52,514 nt of DNA from Luteimonas salinisoli (GTDB taxonomy: Bacteria > Pseudomonadota > Gammaproteobacteria > Xanthomonadales > Xanthomonadaceae), in contig NZ_JACCKA010000093.1 of NCBI RefSeq assembly GCF_013425525.1, forward strand, positions 68,172 to 120,685, read 5' to 3'. The stretch's first letter is position 1; every line of letters begins with the position of its first letter. The notes beneath the pieces are model-generated. The model was not told the DNA's origin. It was given only the letters and a program-made list of their open reading frames with translations, and did no database searches. A program made the position numbers and the translations under genes. This document shows, piece after piece, positions 33,453-40,346 of the stretch.

Positions 33453-34541
33453 CTACGCGCCAGGACGCTCTCGCAGTGATGCGACGATGGTCTCCCACAA
33501 GGCAATCGCCTCCTCGTCGCCGAGCGACGACGCTGCCGGCCCACCGCTGGCGTCCTCGCCGCCGGTGAACATTTCGACCATGAGCTTGGGCTGGCGCGGG
33601 GAGGGCGAGCGAACATTGGTCTCGGCATAGAATCCGTGCTGGGGCCTGCCCTCCTCCTCGAACCTGCCCAGCCACTGCTCGCCCTCCATGCCGGCCAGCT
33701 GGCATTCGCCCTTCTTCAGGGTCTTGGGCTTGACGCCGAGGCCGGCGAGGTTGGCCTCGCCGCGTGCGATGAGCGTGGGCTCATCGTCCGGCGGGCGGAA
33801 GGTATCGAGGCTGATCTGGAATCGGACGTCGGAATGGGCGCGGCCCTCTGCGCGAAAGCCCAGTTGAAGCTCCTCGTAGTCGCTGTCCGCATCGACCACC
33901 ACGGCTCCCAGGCAGAGACCGCGGCCCGCGCTCGCCGGGTCGCCCACCCTCCGCACCCTCTCCAGCATGTCGCGCAACCGCGCCTCGGCATCCTGGAGCT
34001 GGGCAGCATCGTATGCAGTCGTAGTGATCGCCACATGGGCATCCTCGACGAGCACGTGCAGTTCGCGCACCTGGGCATCGGCGACGTCGACACTCGCGTA
34101 ATGGCTGAGGAGGGTCTCGGTCGGGGACCATGCCTCCTGACTCGACAGCATCGAGGTATTGCTCTCGTAGTTGGTGCCACGCGCCAGCTCTTCCGATCGC
34201 GCGGCCACGACCGCATCGAACTGTACCGAGGTCACTCGTTGGGCGAAGCTGGTGACGGTCATGGTATGAAAGTCCGCGTCCCTACCGAAATAGAAGATCG
34301 CTTCGCCGGCGCCGCCGCCCATCGAATGGCTCGGCCGGAAGCTCTCGGGAAGATCAACCAGGAAGCGGCCTACGCAGTGGGTACGGGGCGCTTGCCCAGC
34401 AAGCGAGCCCATCGCGAGGTCCACGCCCTCGAAGCCTGCTGACCCTGGTGAACCGCCACAGCCGGCAACGAGCGTCATCATCAATCCGACAAGTATCCGC
34501 ACCGCATGCGGCTGCCCGATCCCGGCAACCCGCTGGCTCAT
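33453..34541 (-). CDS. Tli4-type T6SS immunity lipoprotein
   Basis: 362 aa lipoprotein with lipobox MTLVAGC near residue 30. The mature protein begins the Tli4-like N-terminal domain at THCVGRFLVDLPESFR; a second domain near the C-terminus includes GLGVKPKTLKKGECQLAGMEG and ends EEAIALWETIVASLR. Tli4 proteins sit in the periplasm and neutralise lipase effectors of the Tle4 class. No Tle4 gene is visible in the window, so the toxin it faces is uncertain; the nearby effector is of Tle1 type. The start at 34541 overlaps the stop of its paralogue by ATGA. It is the last gene of the effector operon. Confidence 0.72.
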   Translation of the reverse strand: MSQRVAGIGQPHAVRILVGLMMTLVAGCGGSPGSAGFEGVDLAMGSLAGQAPRTHCVGRFLVDLPESFRPSHSMGGGAGEAIFYFGRDADFHTMTVTSFAQRVTSVQFDAVVAARSEELARGTNYESNTSMLSSQEAWSPTETLLSHYASVDVADAQVRELHVLVEDAHVAITTTAYDAAQLQDAEARLRDMLERVRRVGDPASAGRGLCLGAVVVDADSDYEELQLGFRAEGRAHSDVRFQISLDTFRPPDDEPTLIARGEANLAGLGVKPKTLKKGECQLAGMEGEQWLGRFEEEGRPQHGFYAETNVRSPSPRQPKLMVEMFTGGEDASGGPAASSLGDEEAIALWETIVASLRERPGA

Positions 34542-35578
34542 CGGGACTGGTACGCGCCAGGCCGCGGCTGAATGCTCTCGAGGATCGCGTCCCATAGCAG
34601 CAAGGCATCCTGCTCGCTCAGCGACGAGGCAGTTCCCTCACCGTTGAACTCGAGCTCCAGAGAGAGCGTTGGCGCGTTGCCGGGCGCTCGATCGACCGTC
34701 GCTTCCCAGGAGAACAAGTGCGTGCGTGTGCCATCCCGCTCTGCATAGCTCTCCAGGACTTCCTCGCCGGCGATTCCGTTGACGGTCTTCTCGCCCTCAC
34801 GCAAGGTCGTGATGCGTGCGCGGCCGGCGGACGCGATGCCTTCCTTTCGGCCCATTCTGCTCAGCAGCGGCTCTGGAGCCTGCGCCGGCATCGTGGTGGC
34901 GAACTTGCCTTCCAGCCCTGGCTGCTGCGGAAACCCGAAGAACAGGGTGACGCTCTCGCGCTCATCCGGGAGCGACGGCTCCCCGACCAACCCGCGGTCG
35001 ATACAGAAGCCTGGCCCCGCAGGAACTTCCCCGGCGACGCGTGGAGTGAGGCGGCGGGAAATGTCGGAAACATGGTGAAGGTACTTTTCATCGAGCTCTC
35101 CCCTCAGTACGTACTCGGCCTCCCGCGAGTGCAGAATCGCCTCCATCGTCATCCCCCCTGCGGTGACCTTCTGGCCGTTCTCGTACCAATGGATGGACTT
35201 CTTGCCGTACCCGAACACAATGCCCCGCAACTGATCGTGCTCAATGGGCTCGACGGACACCAATGTCGGTGCGCCCGCCTGGCCCACCTCTCTGCGCAAC
35301 TCTTGCTCTCGAGCTGCAAACCTGTTCTCAGCCGCTTCCGGCGCGCCCACGGTCCTGATATCTACCCCCGCGATCCAGGCTGTTCCAAAGCTCACTCTGG
35401 CGTTCGAGGGAAGATCGAACAAGTAGCGCCCGATGCAGATTGTCCGGGAGTCATCCACCATGGGGACCATAGCATCGCTATGCCTCGCAAGCTGGAGGGA
35501 GACAGCCGCTGCAGCCAGCCCGCAAGCCAAGATGGCACCCACTACCTCCGCCCGGCTCCGATCGGATGCAAGAGTCAT
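34538..35578 (-). CDS. Tli4-type T6SS immunity protein (paralogue)
   Basis: 346 aa. A hydrophobic N-terminus (VVGAILACGLAAAAVSLQL) can serve as signal anchor. The mature part begins RTICIGRYLFDLPSNARVSFG, matching the same point in its downstream neighbour (RTHCVGRFLVDLP). The C-terminal part ends EQDALLLWDAILESIQPRPGA, again alike. The two are therefore diverged tandem paralogues, as seen where immunity genes are collected against variants of a toxin. The 126-bp gap upstream is noticeably less GC-rich than core genes and contains no gene. Confidence 0.72.
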   Translation of the reverse strand: MTLASDRSRAEVVGAILACGLAAAAVSLQLARHSDAMVPMVDDSRTICIGRYLFDLPSNARVSFGTAWIAGVDIRTVGAPEAAENRFAAREQELRREVGQAGAPTLVSVEPIEHDQLRGIVFGYGKKSIHWYENGQKVTAGGMTMEAILHSREAEYVLRGELDEKYLHHVSDISRRLTPRVAGEVPAGPGFCIDRGLVGEPSLPDERESVTLFFGFPQQPGLEGKFATTMPAQAPEPLLSRMGRKEGIASAGRARITTLREGEKTVNGIAGEEVLESYAERDGTRTHLFSWEATVDRAPGNAPTLSLELEFNGEGTASSLSEQDALLLWDAILESIQPRPGAYQSR

Positions 35579-35704
35579 GCAAGCTTCTTGGTTGGCTCTA
35601 GTGTCGCGTTGGACATCGATTTCGGCCGGATTGTTCTACTCATTCCGAAGATCGCGCCCGCAGTGCAGGATTCAATCTGCTCTCGTCGCAAAGTTGCCAG
35701 GCAC

Positions 35705-35986
35705 CTAAAACAAGGACGGCGACCGACATTTCCTGGCCATTGCCTGGCGCTCCTTGTGAAAGCCGCGCTCGATCATGCAGCTTTCCATCGCAGGTCCATG
35801 GCAATTGCAGGCGCGGACGCAATCGCGCCGCGCCTCCTGCGGTGTGGCCAAGCCCGTGACGCCGGGCGAGGCGACCCAGACCTCTTGGGTGCCGGTTCCG
35901 GAACTGCCGTACGCGCAACAGCCCGCAAGGCCCGTGGCCAGCACCCATGCCAGTGGTCGCGCGCACCAGGTGCTCGCGAAGCGCAT
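35705..35986 (-). CDS. Small Cys-rich lipoprotein
   Basis: 93 aa. The signal sequence ends in lipobox LATGLAGC followed by a second Cys. The mature part has further cysteines in RRDCVRACNCHGPAMESC, a spacing that suggests two disulfides, and ends with a basic tail (KERQAMARKCRS). Its start overlaps the end of the vgrG fragment frame (TGATG), so it is translated with it. Family unknown; by position it could be another immunity or accessory protein of the T6SS effector set. Confidence 0.55.
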   Translation of the reverse strand: MRFASTWCARPLAWVLATGLAGCCAYGSSGTGTQEVWVASPGVTGLATPQEARRDCVRACNCHGPAMESCMIERGFHKERQAMARKCRSPSLF

Positions 35987-36234
35987 CAGCGTCCCACGGC
36001 GCCAGGACGGACCCGTAGCTGCCAGTGCAAGCGCACCCGGATCCGGCCGAGCCGGTCGCAGTGGAGCTCCTGCACGCCGGACGGGCTCGGCTGGCCGTCG
36101 GCGTCGACCGCGATCGCGGTCTGGTAGCCCGGCGCGGTGGGCCGCGGGTTGAGCCGCGCGCCGGTCTCGTCGACCAGCACCGAGCGCCACGGGCGCTCAT
36201 TTGCAGGTACTGTGCCGTCACCATCACGTGCCAT
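35986..36234 (-). pseudogene. vgrG fragment (internal piece) behind the effector gene
   Basis: An 82-codon frame of which 59 residues (from RPWRSVLVDETGARLNPRPT to RVRLHWQ) are identical at 53 positions to the middle of the intact VgrG encoded at 41777-41960. It corresponds to the start of the gp5-like OB region. The flanks on both sides (MARDGDGTVPANE and LRVRPGAVGR) are unrelated. It starts 15 bp after the effector stop and may still be translated, but it cannot form a spike. It looks like the scar of a past vgrG-effector exchange. Confidence 0.75.
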
Positions 36235-36249
36235 GCACCAGCTCCCGGC

Positions 36250-38112
36250 TCAATACTTCATCCGGGAAATGGCGAATATCTGCCGCTTGTGCAGATAGCT
36301 CCAACTTGGTTCGCGACGGCCACCGATTCTCTGCACCAGATCCCGCCCATCGAGCACATCGTCCGTACTGGATGCCGGATACTCATCCGTATAGAGCGGG
36401 TTTTCTCCCCTGCGGTAAACGTCGAGAATCGACCTTTGGCGCGGAGTCAGAGGATCGCGGGGAGCCTGGGTCCTTTGCATGATCATGTGATCGCTGCCTC
36501 GATGAGCACGCCCCGACGCCATGTCTTGGCGATGCCGCTCTAGGTCCTGCTGGTAGCGGCGATCCGTCGCTTCCAGGCGGTCGTGAATATCGCGGTGCTC
36601 GCGCTCGTCCTGCGGGTCGGTCAGCAGGAAGTGCGCGCGCGAGTCGTGTACGTACTGGGCGAAGAATGCCGCCACTCCCTGCGCGGGCGCCGGCGCCTCT
36701 TCCCAATCCTCGCGGAATTCGTACGCCAGCGGAGGCGGTAGCGGACGATGATCGGGTCCAGTCCCACCCCGGCGCATGTGCTCCCGCTGCCGTTGCGGAA
36801 AGCTCGCGATCTCCTGCAGCTGCCGGATCATCTCGTCGTTGGCCTCGATCAGGTCGTTGCGATCCTGGCCACCAGAGCGGCGCACGAAAAGTTGCCTTGC
36901 GAACTCGTCTCTGTTCAGGATCTGCTTGCGCCAGCCCAGGTACGGCCTGCGGTGCGCCAGCACCTGCGCTTCCACTGACCGGCCGCTCCCGTCGGGCGCC
37001 ACGGCCGCCATGTATGCATCGAAGGCGGCCTTGAGTTCGGGGCGAATCGCGAACTCGTCCTGCAGGCCGGCGCGGTCCACATCCTCTCGGCTGCGCAACG
37101 GCACCTTGGCCGCCAGCGCACGTTCGTACATGTCGTTCAGCGCGATCTGCGACAGCTTGTCGGCATGGGTCTGCCCTACCCTGCCATCTGGGAACCAGGT
37201 GCCCTTGCCTTGCGAATACAGCCCATAGCCGCCGCCCACATCCGAATGCATGCCCGGATAGACGACCTCCAGGCAGTTGCTCTGGTAGGCATGTGGCCTG
37301 CGCGCGAGATCCACCGGAAACGACGCCCGCGCCTCGTGCGCTGCAACGAAATGCACGCACTGCTCTACATCGTCCGGGATGGTCAAAAGGCTCTCGTCGC
37401 CCCACCCCTGGTGCCCTTCCACCGGCAACGGGAAAGAGTCGGCATAGCCCACCGAGGCTACCGTATCGAACAAGCCCATGAAGCGCACGCGCATGGGCAC
37501 ACCGCAATAAAATCCGCGCACGTCGCAGAAATGCCGCTGCAACTGATTCAGGAACGAACGAGCGGCCGCCGCGCCGCGCGAGAACCCGAAAAGATCGAAT
37601 ACGATGCCGTCGATCTTCGGGTTCTCTGACGCAGTCAGCATGTGGGTCAGCTGGCGCTTCCAGCGCGGCAGCAGGTCGTCGTTCTTGACCGCGTTGGTGA
37701 TGTCGCGTGGCCTATCGGGCACAAGAAGGCGCCTGGATACCTTCCGGGAAACTTCATTGGCGATGTAGAGAAAGGCGTAGCGGATTCGCTCCGCCCCCAT
37801 CGTGCCTTTGGCGGCACCGTCCTTGTGCGGCCTGGGCTCACCGATTTCAGGAAACGGCGTGCCGACGCCTTGAACATAGAGGCGGTACACGCCTTCATTG
37901 TTCCGTTCCTCGCAAGCCTTGAACAGCCTAGCCACGTTGCTATGCGCCCCGGAAGGTTCGTCCTCTGTCAGATGATTGCGGGTGCCATCGAAGAAGATCG
38001 AGAAGCTAAGTGTCAACCGGCAGGTGCTGCCCGGCTCGCAGAGATTCGGACGCACTGGACGCCCGGCCCGGGCGGACGGAGCATTATCGGGCGTATAGGC
38101 AACCTTGCTCAT
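36250..38112 (-). CDS. T6SS phospholipase effector, Tle1 type (DUF2235)
   Basis: 620 aa. The DUF2235 alpha/beta-hydrolase domain spans about 35-330: FFDGTRNHL at 41-48, the nucleophile elbow GFSRG with Ser178, FMGLFDTVAS with Asp216, and the late motif VVYPGMHSDVGGGYG with His289. Tle1 effectors are phospholipases delivered by the T6SS spike to attack the membranes of rival cells. The C-terminal half (about 350-620) is hydrophilic, with a charged region (DRLEATDRRYQQDLERHRQD), and may bind VgrG or the adaptor. No PAAR domain or signal peptide is visible, as expected for T6SS cargo. Its start overlaps the stop of a DUF3304 lipoprotein gene by ATGA, tying toxin and probable antidote together. 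Confidence 0.88.
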   Translation of the reverse strand: MSKVAYTPDNAPSARAGRPVRPNLCEPGSTCRLTLSFSIFFDGTRNHLTEDEPSGAHSNVARLFKACEERNNEGVYRLYVQGVGTPFPEIGEPRPHKDGAAKGTMGAERIRYAFLYIANEVSRKVSRRLLVPDRPRDITNAVKNDDLLPRWKRQLTHMLTASENPKIDGIVFDLFGFSRGAAAARSFLNQLQRHFCDVRGFYCGVPMRVRFMGLFDTVASVGYADSFPLPVEGHQGWGDESLLTIPDDVEQCVHFVAAHEARASFPVDLARRPHAYQSNCLEVVYPGMHSDVGGGYGLYSQGKGTWFPDGRVGQTHADKLSQIALNDMYERALAAKVPLRSREDVDRAGLQDEFAIRPELKAAFDAYMAAVAPDGSGRSVEAQVLAHRRPYLGWRKQILNRDEFARQLFVRRSGGQDRNDLIEANDEMIRQLQEIASFPQRQREHMRRGGTGPDHRPLPPPLAYEFREDWEEAPAPAQGVAAFFAQYVHDSRAHFLLTDPQDEREHRDIHDRLEATDRRYQQDLERHRQDMASGRAHRGSDHMIMQRTQAPRDPLTPRQRSILDVYRRGENPLYTDEYPASSTDDVLDGRDLVQRIGGRREPSWSYLHKRQIFAISRMKY

Positions 38113-38603
38113 GGCGTGTCCTTCTTCCTGAAGAAATCCTTCTCGGGATACCCCGGCCCCGGATAGTCCGGATGATCCGGAGCGAGCATGCTCGGAATAA
38201 TCGCGACTTCGTCGTCATTGACGATATGCAGCCACACCCTGCCGACTTCGGTATAGGGATGGATCGGCACCGCCTTCTCGTGCCACCGGCAGTTCTCCCC
38301 GTATGGCTCGCATCGCTCCCACCGCACCGTTGCCTGCAGACCTTCGTGCCAGCGCACCGGCAACGACACGCAGCAGACCGTACTTCCTCCCGTCCCTGCT
38401 GGGCCGGCCCATGCACCATCCACCGTCACGCTTCGCACGAGCGTATCGCTTGGGTCGTGGTCCATCGCCGTCACGCTGGTCCCGAACCGCGCATCCGGGT
38501 CCGCGCCGCAGGCGACCAACATCGGCAGAAGGGACAAAATCACCGAGACCGGCAGCTTCGCGGAATCTGCCCTCTCGCAGGCTAGCAGAACCCCTTTTGT
38601 CAT
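38109..38603 (-). CDS. DUF3304 lipoprotein, probable Tle1 immunity protein
   Basis: 164 aa. Signal sequence with lipobox MLVAC near residue 32. The domain core is FGTSVTAMDHDPSDT, then TGGSTVCCVSLPVRWHEGL and a closing DDEVAIIPSMLAPDHPDYP, which is the DUF3304 pattern. DUF3304 lipoproteins are commonly found beside DUF2235 effectors. A periplasmic lipoprotein is what protection against a phospholipase acting from the periplasm needs. It lies between its paralogue and the effector with ATGA overlaps on both sides. The immunity role is an inference from position. Confidence 0.75.
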   Translation of the reverse strand: MTKGVLLACERADSAKLPVSVILSLLPMLVACGADPDARFGTSVTAMDHDPSDTLVRSVTVDGAWAGPAGTGGSTVCCVSLPVRWHEGLQATVRWERCEPYGENCRWHEKAVPIHPYTEVGRVWLHIVNDDEVAIIPSMLAPDHPDYPGPGYPEKDFFRKKDTP

Positions 38604-39139
38604 GACACTTCCCGCTCACTGAAGTAATCCTTAGCTGGAAAATCCAGGCCGTGGTGCTCCGGATGACCTGGACCTACCATGCTCGGAATGACCAGCACTT
38701 CACTGTCGCTGCTGATATGTAGCCAAGTTCTGCCCAACTTCTCGTATTGGTGGACTGACAGCACGTTTTCATGCCTGTCACAAGCCTCCTCGCCAAGCAC
38801 CGGGTTCTCGCGATCGAATGGTTCACTTCGCTCCCGACACAGCTTCGCCTGCAGACCTTGGCGCCAGCGCACCGGAAACGACACGCAACAGACCGCAGTG
38901 CCTCCCGTTCCTGCTGGACCGCCCCATGCACTCTCCACCATTCCGCTGCGCGCCAAGGTATCGGTGGGGTTGTGGCGCATCAGCGTCACGCTGCTGCCAA
39001 ACGTGCGCTCCCCGGTTGCCGGATCCGTGTAGGCGCTACCATTTCCGCAAGCGGCCAAAACCGGAAACAACAGAATTGTAATCTGTGCACTTCTGATACC
39101 CAGGTAGAGACTGGCGCTATTCTTGCCCATTTCTATCAC
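38600..39139 (-). CDS. DUF3304 lipoprotein, second paralogue
   Basis: 179 aa with lipobox VLAAC near residue 31. It mirrors its downstream neighbour: FGSSVTLMRHNPTDTLARS, TGGTAVCCVSFPVRWRQGL and SEVLVIPSMVGPGHPEHH. It carries an extra insert with two Cys residues (LCRERSEPFDRENPVLGEEA). A tandem duplication of the probable immunity gene has thus occurred. The start overlaps the end of the membrane-protein gene. Base composition is lower in GC than in the core genes. Confidence 0.73.
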   Translation of the reverse strand: MIEMGKNSASLYLGIRSAQITILLFPVLAACGNGSAYTDPATGERTFGSSVTLMRHNPTDTLARSGMVESAWGGPAGTGGTAVCCVSFPVRWRQGLQAKLCRERSEPFDRENPVLGEEACDRHENVLSVHQYEKLGRTWLHISSDSEVLVIPSMVGPGHPEHHGLDFPAKDYFSEREVS

Positions 39140-39452
39140 CGCCCTTCTCGCCGTTTTTTGCCCTTTTCAAGTAACGCGACCAGACGAAAATGACCAGCAT
39201 TGCCAACACTGCATAAGGGGTCGCGGCGAGATAGCCGTCATTCATGGATCTATCGAAAAAAATCCAAGTCCAGAACGGCACAATGGCAAGGACATAGCCA
39301 GACGAATGGACTACTGGAAACACAGCAACAACACGCAACGCGGATTTCCATGCTAGCGATGGCATCGTCGTCCAGCCTTTCGGCCATGCAAACTTAATAA
39401 AAAGCTCAGCAACAACAAAAGAAGATATCGCTAGGAGTGCAAAAATTCCCAT
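39117..39452 (-). CDS. Low-GC small membrane protein in the effector operon
   Basis: 111 aa with three hydrophobic segments (about 2-20, 40-65 and 80-98) and a charged C-terminal tail (KRAKNGEKGGDRNGQE). Family not recognised. Its A+T-rich codons stand out sharply from all neighbours and point to recent acquisition. It lies 21 bp after the DUF4123 gene and overlaps the DUF3304 gene by 23 bp, so it belongs to the operon; a membrane-bound immunity partner is one option. An in-frame GTG one codon earlier is an alternative start. Confidence 0.65.
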   Translation of the reverse strand: MGIFALLAISSFVVAELFIKFAWPKGWTTMPSLAWKSALRVVAVFPVVHSSGYVLAIVPFWTWIFFDRSMNDGYLAATPYAVLAMLVIFVWSRYLKRAKNGEKGGDRNGQE

Positions 39453-39473
39453 CACGCCTTCCGCTTTCCTAAC

Positions 39474-40346
39474 TCACGCCGGTGATGCATCAATAGCGTG
39501 CGAACCTTCGCGGGATCGAAGCTCAGACGGCATCAGCACGTCCCACAGCATGTCGCCCCGCAGGCGGTCTCGCACCGCGCGCTGCTCGGATAGCTCCTCA
39601 ACCGACGCTCCGCGTTCAAGGCACCACCCGATCAGGCTGATCTGATCGGTGGGATCTTCGTAGCCCATTGCTTTGGCTTTCTCGATCACCTTTGTCGCCA
39701 TCGCATGCTGCGCTTCTCGCTGGGACAGGGAGGTATGCGGCGCAACGTAACCTTTCAGTTCGTGCAGCAAAACGTCCGGCGCGCTGCTGTCGAGCAACGC
39801 CTGATATTGGCGCTTGTCCAACAGGGGCGAGACGTTCAGGGGTGAGACGTTGATCCGCGGCACCTCGGTGGCTGATGGCAACGGCAGCATATAGCCATGG
39901 CCGTCCCGGTCGGCGCAGCAGACTTGCCGCCATGGTAAGCAGAAGGCCGCACGCTGGCGTGGGTTCCAGATCTCCAGTATGGCGCGCAACACGCGCCCGT
40001 CGCCCAACCTCAGATACCCGCGTTTCACACCGTCCGGAAACGGTGTGACTATCCAAGGCTGCAAATGGCGGAAGGCTTCGCTGGAATCGCACGTGCCTGC
40101 CAACCAGGTGACGCCGCGAGCGATGCCGTCGATGCCCGCCACCTGGGCCTGTTCCGCATCCAGCAGCCAGGGGCCGAGCCCTTGCGCATCTTCGGACTCC
40201 TGATCGAAGAAGCTGTGGCCGGCATAGCGCCTTTTGCGCAATGCCTGCCCCAATTCGTGCTGCATGGCGCCGTCGAGCAGAACGAAGCGATGAATCTCAT
40301 TCGCACCGTCCAGCGTCTGCGTCCACGCCTCAGGCAAGGGGTTCAT
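39474..40346 (-). CDS. DUF4123 T6SS effector adaptor
   Basis: 290 aa cytoplasmic protein of the DUF4123 family (Tec/Tap-type chaperones), which load a specific effector onto the tip of VgrG. The N-terminal DUF4123 domain includes IHRFVLLDGAMQHELGQAL, GPWLLDAEQA and FRHLQPWIVTPFPDG. The C-terminal part (LSQREAQHAMATKVIEKAKA onward) is helical and varies between family members to suit the cargo. The start at 40346 overlaps the vgrG stop by ATGA. The likely cargo is the Tle1-type effector encoded three genes further on. Confidence 0.87.
   Translation of the reverse strand: MNPLPEAWTQTLDGANEIHRFVLLDGAMQHELGQALRKRRYAGHSFFDQESEDAQGLGPWLLDAEQAQVAGIDGIARGVTWLAGTCDSSEAFRHLQPWIVTPFPDGVKRGYLRLGDGRVLRAILEIWNPRQRAAFCLPWRQVCCADRDGHGYMLPLPSATEVPRINVSPLNVSPLLDKRQYQALLDSSAPDVLLHELKGYVAPHTSLSQREAQHAMATKVIEKAKAMGYEDPTDQISLIGWCLERGASVEELSEQRAVRDRLRGDMLWDVLMPSELRSREGSHAIDASPA

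Noticed and set aside
33453..35578. Tle4 effector expected beside the Tli4-type proteins
   Set aside because: I searched the neighbouring frames by eye; the only lipase-like protein has the DUF2235 GFSRG pattern of Tle1, not Tle4.
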